This document shows, in pieces, positions 9,327-19,634 of a stretch of DNA of 64,000 nt (positions are counted from its first letter, which is position 1; every line of letters begins with the position of its first letter). The stretch comes from Fragilaria crotonensis (lineage: Eukaryota; Bacillariophyta; Fragilariophyceae; Fragilariales; Fragilariaceae): the NCBI GenBank assembly GCA_022925895.1, contig JAKSYS010000068.1:1-64000 (forward strand), read 5' to 3'. The position numbers and the translations under genes are program-made. Below the pieces are notes generated by a model. It searched no databases and was not told the origin of the DNA. It saw only the letters and a list, made by a program, of their open reading frames with translations.

Positions 9327-11090
9327 ATGGGCTTCCTGATGTGGGTAAGGGCATCAATTGATGATCCTCCATTGAATGGTATGGTCCCAAAACGAATGTG
9401 GAGCGTTCGTAACTCGGTTGGTGAGGCATTCACGCCTGGTGTCAACGTTCGTCTTACACAAGATGTTTCACCTCTCGAATTTTTTCTTTTGATGTTTCCT
9501 CCAAAACAATTGACTGATATGGTGCGCTGGACCAATCTTCAACTTCTCAGATCGTCTCTGAAACTGACCGATGCCAGTGAGCTGTTAAAGTTCTTTGGAG
9601 TACTCATTCTGACAACAAAGTTTGAGTTTACAACACGAGCATCGTTGTGGAGTACAACGGCATGGTCGAAGTATCGACCAGCTCCTCAATTCGGGATGAC
9701 CGGCATGTCCAAGCACAGGTTTGAAGAGCTCTTTATTCATACCAGATGGAGTCACCAGCCTGAAGAACGCATTGATTGTACTTCTGAAGAATATAGGTGG
9801 ATGCTGGTTGATGATTTTGTGACAAACTTTAATGAGCATCGCCAGAACTTTTTCTATCCATCCGAAATGATTTGTGTGGATGAAAGCATGAGCCGATGGT
9901 ATGGACAGGGAGGCCACTGGATCAACCACGGCCTCCCACAGTATGTTGCACTTGATAGGAAGCCTGAGAACGGTTGTGAGATTCAGAATGCGGCATGTGG
10001 AGTAAGTGGAGTCATGCTGCGACTCAAGCTTGTTAAAGGAGCAAACTTGCCGGGAGTTGAGGACGAAGACTTCGCCGACAACAGCAACAGCTTGCTACAT
10101 GGTACACGGGTGCTGAAGCATCTAGTGTCACCGTGGTTTGGTTCACATCGTATTGTGTGTGCTGATTCCTATTTTGCATCTGTTGGAGCAGCCAATGAGC
10201 TGTTTCGCAACGGCTTGAGATTCATTGGCGTTGTCAAGACTGCGACACGAGGGTTCCCAAAACAAATCTTGACAAGCGTGGAACTTCAAAACCGCGGAGA
10301 CTTTTTTGCTCTCAAAGCCAATGCTACAGCCCGTACGCCAGCGCTTGGAGCAATGGTGTGGATGGATCGGGAGCGCCGATACTTTATATCGACGGCAGGT
10401 TCGTTTGAAGCGGGAACGCCGTATCAGCGATCCCGATGGCGACAAGTTGACCAGACACCAAATGCAGCGCCAGAGCAAGTGGTGTTTACAATACCACAAC
10501 CAAAGATTGCTGAGATATATTACTCTACATGTGGTTCAATTGACAGGCACAACCGACTTCGACAGGATGATCTTTGCATCGAGAAAAAGGTTGAAACAAA
10601 GGATTGGTCGCGGCGGGTGAATTTATCAATTTTTTCCATGATTGTTGTCGACACGTGGTTGGTGTTCAATGCCTTAAGGAACACTCCACAATTGGAACTC
10701 AATCAAAAAGAGTTCTATTCTGTGCTTTCTGAGGAGTTGATTGACAACTCCTACCTTTCTAGAGGTCGCCCATCAAGTCAGTCTCGATCCTCACCAAACA
10801 ATCCATCCTATCAGGAAGCATGTCGCAGAGCATTGGAAAGCGGAGGCCCAAGGTCAGGTGTTCTTGCTCATCTCACTCCTGTTAAGCGTCTAAAGAAAAG
10901 TAAAGGTGAGGAAACAAGTTTTAGGTACCAAGGGAGATGCAAGGAGTGCCAGAACAAGACAACATGGCAATGCTCCGAGTGCGAGGATAATGAAAAAACC
11001 GTCTTTCTTTGTTCCACAAAAAATGGGAAACGATGCTTCGTTGACCACCTGTCTCGCAACCATGCACACTTTGATACCTTCTTAGACTAA
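9327..11090 (+). CDS. PiggyBac-type transposase (DDE_Tnp_1_7)
   Basis: A 587-aa uninterrupted protein starting at ATG 9327. It shows the PiggyBac catalytic triad: D185 in ICVDESMSRWYG, D280 in VCADSYFASV and D406 in GSIDRHNRLRQDDL, with the family's FFGVLI-like start of the core near residue 90 and RVNLSIFSMIVVDTWL after the third Asp. The C-terminus holds a cysteine-rich finger (CKECQNKTTWQCSEC, then FLCSTKNGKRCF), as in many PiggyBac proteins where it binds the element's ends. PiggyBac enzymes cut and paste at TTAA. No frame breaks are visible, so it may be recently active or domesticated. An additional short 5' exon cannot be excluded. It is on the opposite strand to the Plavaka gene. Confidence 0.9.
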   Translation: MGFLMWVRASIDDPPLNGMVPKRMWSVRNSVGEAFTPGVNVRLTQDVSPLEFFLLMFPPKQLTDMVRWTNLQLLRSSLKLTDASELLKFFGVLILTTKFEFTTRASLWSTTAWSKYRPAPQFGMTGMSKHRFEELFIHTRWSHQPEERIDCTSEEYRWMLVDDFVTNFNEHRQNFFYPSEMICVDESMSRWYGQGGHWINHGLPQYVALDRKPENGCEIQNAACGVSGVMLRLKLVKGANLPGVEDEDFADNSNSLLHGTRVLKHLVSPWFGSHRIVCADSYFASVGAANELFRNGLRFIGVVKTATRGFPKQILTSVELQNRGDFFALKANATARTPALGAMVWMDRERRYFISTAGSFEAGTPYQRSRWRQVDQTPNAAPEQVVFTIPQPKIAEIYYSTCGSIDRHNRLRQDDLCIEKKVETKDWSRRVNLSIFSMIVVDTWLVFNALRNTPQLELNQKEFYSVLSEELIDNSYLSRGRPSSQSRSSPNNPSYQEACRRALESGGPRSGVLAHLTPVKRLKKSKGEETSFRYQGRCKECQNKTTWQCSECEDNEKTVFLCSTKNGKRCFVDHLSRNHAHFDTFLD

Positions 11091-11492
11091 TCCTAATAGT
11101 TCAATGTGCTTTCATGAGTGTCAACACTTCCATCTTGACCGTCATGGTCAACACCATTTTTGAGTAGATGGCAGTATTTTTTGTACGCACGATCGAAAAA
11201 AATGATTGGATTAATTAAGGCAAATGAGTGGATTAATTAAGGCACATGGACCGGGTGGGGTAGACACTAGTACTGCCAACTGAGAGGCACTATCATACTG
11301 TAGTACTTCAGTACAGCGTTTCAGTACTACTACTTCGAACTTTGAAGTTTAGTAGGGTCCAGGTACTCGAGTACTTGCATAAATTCCTGGGGTCGTCGTA
11401 TATTGGGTGTAAAATCGATTCCATGCATTGTAAGTTGTAAGCCAAAGTCAACTGTCACCTGACAACGATCAACGCTTTTGGAAAAGCTCTCC
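11091..11492. other. intergenic with short TTAATTAA duplication
   Basis: About 400 bp with no gene. GGATTAATTAAGGCA occurs twice, at 11208 and 11230 (22-bp period), a candidate scar or end of the neighbouring TTAA-targeting PiggyBac element. From 11260 to 11370 the text is rich in AGTACT/GTAC words like other intergenic parts of the window. Confidence 0.45.
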
Positions 11493-14221
11493 ATGTTGGT
11501 TCCACCTCTCCGAGTTCCCCTCGCTGTTGACCTTAGGGAATCGTTTGTTAACTGGTTGGTCGAGGCACAGCAGCAACAACAGCATCAGCAACAACAACGA
11601 AAACGACCGATCCCTGTTTTCACGGCCATTGATTGTCACGATGATCTTGCCACGATGAACCATCTTCGATCACAGCTTTCGGATCGCATTACCACATCTC
11701 ATTCGTATGAAGAAGCCAGTCAGTTGGTGAGCGTGATGCATGAATATTATGCCATGCTGAAGGAATGCGAAGAACGAGGTTTTCCGTCGGAACAAACTCA
11801 AGAATCATCTGCATCATCGACTATTCGATTGGAATGGAGCGTGGCATTTGTCGAAGATGACACAAATGGCACAAGTAGAAATGTAGATGTTCATTCTGGT
11901 CTCCTATTGGAACGGGCATCGATTCTTTGGAACCTAGCAGCGCTCGAAGCCCATGTTGCTTCAAAACACGAACAAATTGCTAATGCAAAGGGGTGGATGC
12001 AAGCGAACAAGCATTTACAAAATGCGTTCTCATTCATCCATCATTTAAAAGATATCATTGGTGAGGATCAGGGGCAGCACTCTACCGATTTCCAATCACA
12101 TGTGGTCGATTTTTGGGAGATTGCACTCCAAGCTCACGCTCAAATGGCAGGCTACGAAAAAGCAAAAGCTACAACCCGACCCAAACATGCACTGCTATCC
12201 AAATTAGCGCAGGCTTCGGTTCCACTCTGGGATGCAGCAAGCGAAGCAAGTGCCGCCTTATCAACACGCGAAGCGACTCATTGGAATGTACGTTCAAAAG
12301 TCTTGTCGTCGTATATGAGCTGCAGGGCGGAATGGCATGAATCAATGACACATTTTGAAAAGAATCAGACGGGTCATGAGCTAGTGCGTCTTGAAAAAAG
12401 TCTTTCCTATGGAACCATTTGCTACGACACTATCAATTCCGGCCAGACGCATGATCGTGCCAACATTGGCATGCTCGAAGACCGCATAAAAGAGGAATTG
12501 CCCGCGTTTCTCAATGAGCTGCACAAACGATATACGGAAGCAGTGGAGCGGTTGGGCGACGACCCCGTTCCAAATGATTTGCGTGACATTCGCGGTGAAC
12601 TGCTGAGCAAGGGCGTTGTCCCTCTCCCCAAGACCATGCTGGAGCCACCGTTTCCCATGTTCACCAACATTTTGTCACCTGCTGCTCGAAGTGCCATTGC
12701 AATGTTCCAGAGTGAAATGGACAAGTTTGTCCTTTCAATCTCAGCCATGGTGAATGAGAAGACCGAGATTGCTCGACAAACACTGGCCTCAGTTAACCTG
12801 CCACACTCACTCACGGCGTACAACCAAGAGCAATCGGGTGGTGGTATTCCCATGGAGCTGTGGGCGCGGGTGGAAAACATTCAACGCGAGCGTACAATGG
12901 AGTTCGTGACGAAAGAGCGGTGGCGACTGCGCGATGTGGCGGAGCAGGCAAGGACAATCTACGTCAAGATTCAAAAGCAGTTGATAGAAGATGTCGAAAT
13001 GGATAAACTTTTTCGGCAGCAGCATCCATCCTTTGATGGCCATAGTGTGCAAGAATTTCAAACGAGCTTTCGCCGGTCCTTAGCAAAATACGAGAAGTTG
13101 CTGGGCGAATCACAAGCTGGTGATGCCGTGCTCTTACGTCGTCTTGGTGAGTAACTTTATCTCTGATTGCACTCATGCCGTTACGAGTAGTGTCTTACAT
13201 TCTTCCTTGCGATTGCCCCGGAACAGAGGTTCTTGATCAGGACTCCAAATTCAAGCTATTGCAATTTGGGAAGTCGCAACTCGATAGGTTGTTACCAGGC
13301 AAGGGTGGTGCAAGAGCACCTGCCGTCGATACAACCAACCTTAGTAGCCTTGTCGTGGCTCTTTCCACCCTATTTCAAGATCGAGAAGTGACACTGGGAT
13401 TTCTAAAAGCGGAAGTCAAAAACTTCAACATTCGAGAAAGAATGCTGAATATCAACCCCGAATCGCCCACCGCCGATGAAGAGTATTTGTTAGCAGTCAA
13501 GAAATCACAAAAATCCTTCTCTGGTATTGCATATGAGATCCAACGTAACATCAGGAATCAGACAGACCTCTTGGATGCAATCATGGAGGAAAATGAGCTA
13601 TTTATTGCGGCACGAACATCCGGAAGAAGCTCTGCCGCCAGTGAATCATGCATCGCCTTGATCGAAGAAGCACTGGAAGAAATCGACCAAATGGCCAAGC
13701 ATCTAAAGGAAGGGACGGAATTTTACGAGCTTGTCATTCCCAAACTTGAATATCTCAAGCAACAAGTGGGTGATGCATCGGTCCGATTCACTGTGGATCG
13801 TTGCGAATATGAAGACAATCACACAACTTCGATTGGTCGGCGCCGACAAGAATTAGACGATGCTCGAATGGCAGCCTCTCTTGCAGACAACAACAGCAGC
13901 CGCAACATCAATGATACCAACAACAACGATGGTGGTGGTAGTAGTAATGGAGAGACAGGAGGAGATCGGGATCGAGGTGACTCTGAGCATCTTTTGGCGA
14001 ATCAGCCTGGTTTGGACTACCAAGTTCGTGGAGATCACATGGTTGCAGCGAGTCATCCCGGTGCAGTGAACGTGAATCATAGCGAGCCGCAGGTTCGAGT
14101 CGATGATGAAAAGGTTGCATCTCTCGTTGCCATGGACTTTGACCCTGACAAGGTGGTGGCTGCATTAAGAAAGTATGACAACAATTTGGAGCAAGCATTG
14201 AATGAATTGCTGTCGTGTTGA
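11493..14221 (+). CDS. ALIX/Bro1-domain ESCRT adaptor with C-terminal UBA domain
   Basis: Two exons, 11493-13146 and 13227-14221, joined by an 80-nt GT-AG intron (GTGAGT...GAACAG), give 882 aa. Start is the first ATG, since the upstream open frame begins only at TTG. Residues 1 to about 380 are a Bro1 domain (ASILWNLAALE, HLKDIIGE, LSSYMSCRAEWHESM) with an internal glutamine run. The middle is the helical V-domain (VEMDKLFRQQHPSFDGHSVQEF; TRSGRSSAAS region). ALIX links ESCRT-III to cargo in endosomal sorting, membrane repair and cytokinesis. Instead of the usual proline-rich tail, it has an Asn/Gly-rich linker and ends in VASLVAMDFDPDKVVAAL...ALNELLS, a clear UBA (ubiquitin-binding) domain at about 842-880. 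The family call is firm; the UBA fusion is unusual. Confidence 0.92.
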
Positions 14222-14977
14222 CAGCATCGTGGTTTTTTGTGCTGCGTATAATCAGATAGAATCAGTTCGTATATTCATATAGTTTCAAAATTGTGCAGAA
14301 GCTCGGCATTACTTTGACTACCCAAAACAGTGCTGCAACGTTCCAGCAAATCGATGCATGTTAGCTCGGTAAAGAAAAAAAGTACATCAATGATGTTGAT
14401 AAAGGTAATCGCAAATTGGAGCTACCCTGTTCTTCGCTGTACACGTTTGGGCAAACTTGCTGGAAATCCCGTTCGTCCTCCGGCGTAACAGAGCGTTTTA
14501 TCACAGTGGCAGAATGTTCATCCAGGATGTTCCAGTTTGCCACGATACATCCCATGGCTCAAACATTTGTTTTGCTCCCATTTCTTCTTGCCAAAAAAAA
14601 AAGGATAAGCACAAGCTATGGTAGAGAGTGCTCCGTTCGCCATATACTGGTGCAATAACCAAGGATGCAGACTTGCAACAGTCAATGGAGATTAATTAGG
14701 TGTAGCAGGGTGGCATGGACTGTAACGTTCGCTTCGAACTTCGAACTAAGAACACCTTAAAGTATCTGGTAGTGGTGGGCTGGATCGTGAAGCGCGATGT
14801 TTTCCACTACGAGTTCATTCTAAAACTTTCACGTAAAATGCATAATGAAATACTGAAAATTTCTAAAAGAGACTAAACCAATGTCCTCGCTTCTCAACCT
14901 TGTTGTCAAGCGCGAGAATGCGTCGTTCCACGCTATAACGTCATATAACAGCGTGCATGGAGACCGGAACTTGCATC
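14222..14977. other. intergenic between ALIX and UBE2Q genes
   Basis: Roughly 750 bp separating convergent genes. I see no gene or RNA here; it presumably holds both 3' untranslated regions. Confidence 0.5.
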
Positions 14978-15982
14978 CTAACCCTTCTTTCGCCACCATC
15001 CCGAGTTATCCCAGCCTTTCTTTTGGTGATAATCAGACAGGTGGCTGTATGCAGCTTGGGCTTCAGCCATGCTGTACGAACCGGATGCGGTTTTGCTGAC
15101 TTTGGCCACGGGTTTTTGCACTTCATCGCTCTCAGATTCGTCGCGTTTATGTTTGTTTGATGCAGCAGCGAGAATAGCGTCTCGCTGCGAGGCAGGCATT
15201 TCTACCGCAGCTTGTAATCGTCCATCACCAACCACCAAGAGGGATCGAATACTGACAATAACACTCTCAATGTCATTGACGGGGTTCCAACCCTCCTTAG
15301 TGAGCAATTCCATGCACAATGCACCATTCATAACGAATCCACTCTGCTTCTTGAATTTGGGACGGACCACCCGAACAAATGGTGGTTCAAACGGATACTG
15401 ATCAGGAAAGGACATTTCCAATTCAATATGATCCAATCCCAATACCAGCATATCCTTGTGAAGATTGGAATCCTCGTCAAACTGAAATAACTTAATCGTC
15501 CATTTGTCCATGCTATCCGCCGAGCTGGGTTCCAAACGAAAACCTGCTTCGACTGTATCACGAAGCATAATCTTGTACAGATCCGATGCCAGTCTTCGTT
15601 TGCCACCAGTCGTTTCTCGTTCCGCCCGTAAGGACATGGTGACTGCTTCCTTACTCGGTTCCTTATAGGAAGGGAACGTGTCATCTTCTATCCGTGCCGG
15701 TTGCTGGAGTTGAGGTTCCAAAAAGCCACCATAGGCTGTCTCGTCTTCATCTTCATATTCGTACTCACTTTCATCACCTTCTTCGTCATCCATGTCGTTG
15801 CCATCTTCGTGTTCGGAAACCAACGATTTATCCACCGTATCCGTTTCTACGACAGATGGTACGGCAGACAATACCACGGACCCGGATGTGGGAGCACCGC
15901 GATCGTTGAATAGCTCTGGATCGCCTTCTTCTGGAAGGACAACATTGTCGATCTGGTTAATATTCTCGTTCATGGACTCCAT
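14978..15982 (-). CDS. UBE2Q-type ubiquitin-conjugating enzyme E2
   Basis: Single exon, 334 aa from the ATG at 15982 (a second in-frame ATG follows 9 bp later). Residues 1-110 are highly acidic (EDGNDMDDEEGDESEYE). The UBC fold follows: YPFEPPFVRVVRPKF, then the active-site cysteine C223 in MNGALCMELLTKEGW, then NDIESVIVSIRSLLV. The wording around the cysteine (ALCMELLTK-GW) is typical of the UBE2Q group rather than classical E2s, where HPN precedes the cysteine. It would carry ubiquitin as a thioester for transfer to substrates or E3s. The C-terminus has a lysine-rich stretch and a tail ending GWWRKKG. It is convergent with the ALIX-like gene, another ubiquitin-linked protein; no direct link is shown. 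Confidence 0.88.
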   Translation of the reverse strand: MESMNENINQIDNVVLPEEGDPELFNDRGAPTSGSVVLSAVPSVVETDTVDKSLVSEHEDGNDMDDEEGDESEYEYEDEDETAYGGFLEPQLQQPARIEDDTFPSYKEPSKEAVTMSLRAERETTGGKRRLASDLYKIMLRDTVEAGFRLEPSSADSMDKWTIKLFQFDEDSNLHKDMLVLGLDHIELEMSFPDQYPFEPPFVRVVRPKFKKQSGFVMNGALCMELLTKEGWNPVNDIESVIVSIRSLLVVGDGRLQAAVEMPASQRDAILAAASNKHKRDESESDEVQKPVAKVSKTASGSYSMAEAQAAYSHLSDYHQKKGWDNSGWWRKKG

Positions 15983-17046
15983 TAGATTGATAATGTATGA
16001 ATGGTGAATGGATTGATAAGCGTCTGAGCTTGCTGGATGAATGCAGCGCTTCCAGTAATAGGTCAATTGTAACAAACAACAAAATAGAAATCAGCTGTCT
16101 TCCCACGAAAATTTTCCTGCAGGAACTCCGTTTCGTCGTTTTAGATTACTCGGCTCCTCCGTGTCAAAAACGCTTGAGAGACGGAGTATTTGTCTCTCGT
16201 GCAACGTTGCTTGGAGCGGGGATAAAAATTTACTCCAGTACCAGTTTCAAAAATGTCTTCGAAATGATTCCACACCTTCCTTCTTGTATGAGGCACGTCA
16301 TCGCACAAGTTTGAGACGGGAAAAGTGGCATTTTGCCAATATATATACATGTAGACATATCCTACTATATTATAAATTAATTGTGTGCGTGTGTGCGTGT
16401 GTGCGCGTGTGTGCGTCTGTTACGGAGTATGACCACTCTGGGGTACTGGATCAAATGTTGCACTGTTACGTGGATTACATGTACTACAGGTCTACAGTAC
16501 ATAAACGGACGGTAATTTATGTTGAAACGACAGTGTGTTACGTTACTGAACTACAATACTGTACGAATTCAAAGTTACTGGATGGAATACTCATTGAATT
16601 TGCTGTGAACAGGTTGCTTGACAAATGCTACTGTAAAATATACCGTGCGATGAACTGCAATACTGGGGCATGATAAGTACCAGGTACCTGGTACTGTACT
16701 TCATGAAGTTTCCTACGTGGGTACCATGGTACTGCATACTGTAGGGGAAAAAGTAGTGATACGGAGTACGACCAGGTTGGGGGTACTGTACGTCCAGTTT
16801 CCTGTAGTAGACACTCCGATCAAATGTGAGGCACCCACTAGTATAACTTAATACTATCGTGCGTCATCCGCACCAAGTAACAAACTGCACGAGCACGACA
16901 TCAATTGTCACTGTGTCCGACGTTGATTCGAGCTCCTCGTAACTATAGATGTAAGGTTTTTGAAGTAAAGTTGTTGGTGTCACAATTTGACGGATGTATG
17001 GATGCGCGACACAACCGTTCCAAGTCAATGCTATAAGGCACATCAA
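15983..17046. repeat. intergenic with left part of a segmental duplication
   Basis: A GT/GC microsatellite (16382-16415) is followed by TACGGAGTATGACCACTCTG and about 420 bp closely matching 35063-35520, including TACTACAGGTCTACAGTACA and GATGAACTGCAATACTGGGG. No coding region is supported. It forms one block with the duplicated gene fragment that follows. Confidence 0.75.
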
Positions 17047-17120
17047 TGATCCAGAGTAAAAGCATGTCTATCGATTGTGCAGTATTAAGGATAATACCAT
17101 GATTCATTCACATTTCATCA

Positions 17121-17766
17121 TCAGGCTCTCGTATTGGCAAATTCGGATTTCCAGCTTTCGTTCGTGCCCTCAAGTCCCGACTGCCTGAAAAACGACCCTC
17201 GCTTGTTGAGTCCAGCATCCTTCAAATCATTCAGATCCAAGTTTTGAACCATCTCAACAGCACTATGGGCGATATCGCCCACATCTATGGACTTGAACTT
17301 ATCTTTCGCTGCATTCATCAAGTCAATCACTGCTAACAGGAGACGCTTGATTTGGTCTGCAAACTGCTTCATCATCTCACCAAGCTTAACGATTCGACAC
17401 ATTTCTTGAATCCTGTCAATGGCCGATTGAATATCACAAACACCCATAAAGGACTCGATAGTCTTCATGCACATCTCCGCAAACTCTTGTAACATGACTA
17501 ACAATTCCTTCGCAATACCGACTTTGTCCGAAACATTGGAAAATCCAGCCGATCCAACATTGACGGTAGCAACAATATTGGCATTGTTAATCGCTTCACG
17601 GCTGGCTTCAAGGTCGATAATGTTGTCTTCCACGTTGGCAGGTTCGGGATCGCGGTTGCTCACACCTGCATTCTCGGCAATTCCTTCTGTCACCATGGGT
17701 GGCAGATTCGAGAACCCTTCTCGGACTCGATCCACCATGGCCATTGCCTTTGTGGCACACTCCAAC
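17121..17766 (-). pseudogene. truncated duplicate of the helical-protein gene at 36 kb
   Basis: This minus-strand stretch encodes about 215 residues nearly identical to the C-terminal part of the gene at 36062-37827 (MVDRVREGFSNLPPMVTEG; IDRIQEMCRIVKLGEMMKQF). Similarity stops abruptly at about 17766, five codons into a shared LECATKAM block, where unrelated sequence next to the LRR gene begins. There is no start region, so it is a 5'-truncated copy from segmental duplication of about 35.0-36.65 kb. Here the frame reads past the point where the 36 kb copy stops (FFR) and ends EFANTRA, so the two copies disagree on the true C-terminus. Confidence 0.8.
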
Positions 17767-17816
17767 ACACGGCTTGTCAGCGACCAAACAGGCACAGGGT
17801 TGGAACCAAGCTAAGA

Positions 17817-19634
17817 CTAGATTGGCTCGCAGCATTCGGGCATTGTTTCTGGGCAAGTAAGGCCTCCAAAATCAACGCAGGAACGTAGCGACCCAAATGC
17901 AGTCATGTTGCCTTGCGATTTGAGAGCACACAACTCCGCCGGTATTGTGCCAGTCAGCTGGTTGTTACCAAAGTATAGATATTGAATACTCGTCAACTCG
18001 CCCATCTCGGTAGGCATTTGACCTGTCAGCTTGTTGTTAAGCACAGACAGAGCAGTGAGTTGTGTCAAACGACCCAACTCACTCGGAATTGTCCCTACCA
18101 GTGAGTTGTCATCGACGTTCAATTCTTGAATACTTGCGAGGTCGCCCAAGTCTGAAGAGATTGTTCCGTTGAACACATTGTAGCTCAAATCTAGGTGTTT
18201 GAGATTCAACATCTCGCCTAATTCGGACGGCAGCGTCCCTGTCAGCTTATTCGTTGGCATCAGCAAGTTTTCCAGGTTCGTCAAGCTGGACATCAGCTTA
18301 GGGAACGTGCCGGTCAGGTCCATATATCCCATATCAAGGTACACAAGGTTCGTCAACAACAGCAGTTCAGTTGGAACTGCACCAGATTGATAGTCCACTC
18401 CGTCAAGACCCAAAGATTGCCATTGGGTGCCACTAAAGAACGGCTGGTCGCGGCTCAATCTTAGATTGGCATTGCCTGAAACAGCAAAGCCAGTCAGAGT
18501 CTTGGACTCGGTGAATGCAGAGGAAATCGTCCCAGTCAATAAGTTCGTGGCGGCCGACAAGTAAGATAAACTAGCCAGATCTGAGGGGAGAGTGCTGATC
18601 AACAAGTTGTTGCTAACGACCAGAGTTTCCAAGTAGGGCAGGAACAGCGGTAGGTTAGAGGGGAGATATCCTTGAAGGTCGCTCGAAGCTAGCCAAATAG
18701 TAGTAACTTGATCTGGATCTCCTGAATTGCAGCATTCGACTTGTAGCAGCCGCGCACCCCAATCGCAGTGTGGCATGTCGGATGTCCAGCCTTCCGTCGT
18801 CAACATGGGACTGCTGCCAGTAGCGAAGTAGAGGACCGACAGGCCGAACCGATTGGATATGATCGTGTCAGACGTTGTCTCGTTCGTGTGCTGTGCCGTA
18901 GAAAGCAAGGCCAGATTTTCCGGAGAGCAGGATTTTTCTTCCGGGGCGGCGATGCGGAATTGGTTGGTATATGTGTTTCTCAAGATCTCATATTGATCTG
19001 CCACACACCTGGGAATGTCGGATTGGAAGGTCGACAACGGGTTCCCAGAACATTCGTCGAGGACAGTATCAAGAGAACAAGAAGCAGGCGGCGGTGGCGG
19101 ACCAGGCTCTGTTTTGTTTCCTGACATGGCAAGCCCGACTCCAGTTCCTATTCCGACCACCAGTAAAAGCGAAAGAATGCCTGCCCAAATGAGCCAGCGC
19201 ACTCGATATTTGGACTTAAAGGTGCCGCAACGTAGGGAACCAAAAGAATCTTCGACGTGAACAGACGACGACTGTCGCAAATGAGCGGAAAGCATAGGAT
19301 TGCGTCTCGCGGACGCGATGATGACTGACTCATTATTCATCGCTGCTGATAACTCAGGTCGTCGAGACCCCAAATCGTTGTCGCTGCTCGTCGAGGGCAT
19401 ATCTGGTGCACTGCTCGCTTCTACATCGTGGGACCCTTCAGGTATCGAATTCGTACGATTGCTCGAGTCCAAAGTGTCATCGACAACATTTCGAAGTCCT
19501 CGGACAGCAAAGGCTCCAGGTACAGGACATCCCGCTTCTGGTGGTTCCTTCGTGACTCCTTGGCTCGGCTGCAATAAGTCGGAATCGACTGGGGTCGTCG
19601 GTGTTCGCACTGGAGCCCGATCGAGGTGCGGCAT
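17817..19634 (-). CDS. single-pass membrane LRR protein (diatom LRR receptor-like)
   Basis: 605 aa from the ATG at 19634; the open frame extends upstream only to a GTG and is very arginine-rich there, so I chose the ATG. Residues 1-145 are a Ser/Pro-rich cytosolic tail, 147-170 are one membrane helix (WLIWAGILSLLLVVGIGTGV), then a Pro-rich stalk and an extracellular region. That region has a CDWGARLLQVECC cap and about eight plant-type leucine-rich repeats (NLKHLDLSYNVFNGTISSDL; LGRLTQLTALSVLNNKLTGQ), ending in a cysteine cap (CVDFGGLTCPETMPECC). There is no kinase. This architecture is a large family in pennate diatoms, presumed to sense or bind at the cell surface. The 3' end lies 50 bp from a segmental duplication edge. 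Confidence 0.88.
   Translation of the reverse strand: MPHLDRAPVRTPTTPVDSDLLQPSQGVTKEPPEAGCPVPGAFAVRGLRNVVDDTLDSSNRTNSIPEGSHDVEASSAPDMPSTSSDNDLGSRRPELSAAMNNESVIIASARRNPMLSAHLRQSSSVHVEDSFGSLRCGTFKSKYRVRWLIWAGILSLLLVVGIGTGVGLAMSGNKTEPGPPPPPASCSLDTVLDECSGNPLSTFQSDIPRCVADQYEILRNTYTNQFRIAAPEEKSCSPENLALLSTAQHTNETTSDTIISNRFGLSVLYFATGSSPMLTTEGWTSDMPHCDWGARLLQVECCNSGDPDQVTTIWLASSDLQGYLPSNLPLFLPYLETLVVSNNLLISTLPSDLASLSYLSAATNLLTGTISSAFTESKTLTGFAVSGNANLRLSRDQPFFSGTQWQSLGLDGVDYQSGAVPTELLLLTNLVYLDMGYMDLTGTFPKLMSSLTNLENLLMPTNKLTGTLPSELGEMLNLKHLDLSYNVFNGTISSDLGDLASIQELNVDDNSLVGTIPSELGRLTQLTALSVLNNKLTGQMPTEMGELTSIQYLYFGNNQLTGTIPAELCALKSQGNMTAFGSLRSCVDFGGLTCPETMPECCEPI

Noticed and set aside
8918-11246. PiggyBac element ends at the TTAA sites 8918 and 11210
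   Set aside because: The sequences next to the two TTAA sites are not inverted repeats of each other.
16382-16415. GT/GC tract as a CRISPR-like or satellite array
   Set aside because: It is a simple dinucleotide microsatellite.
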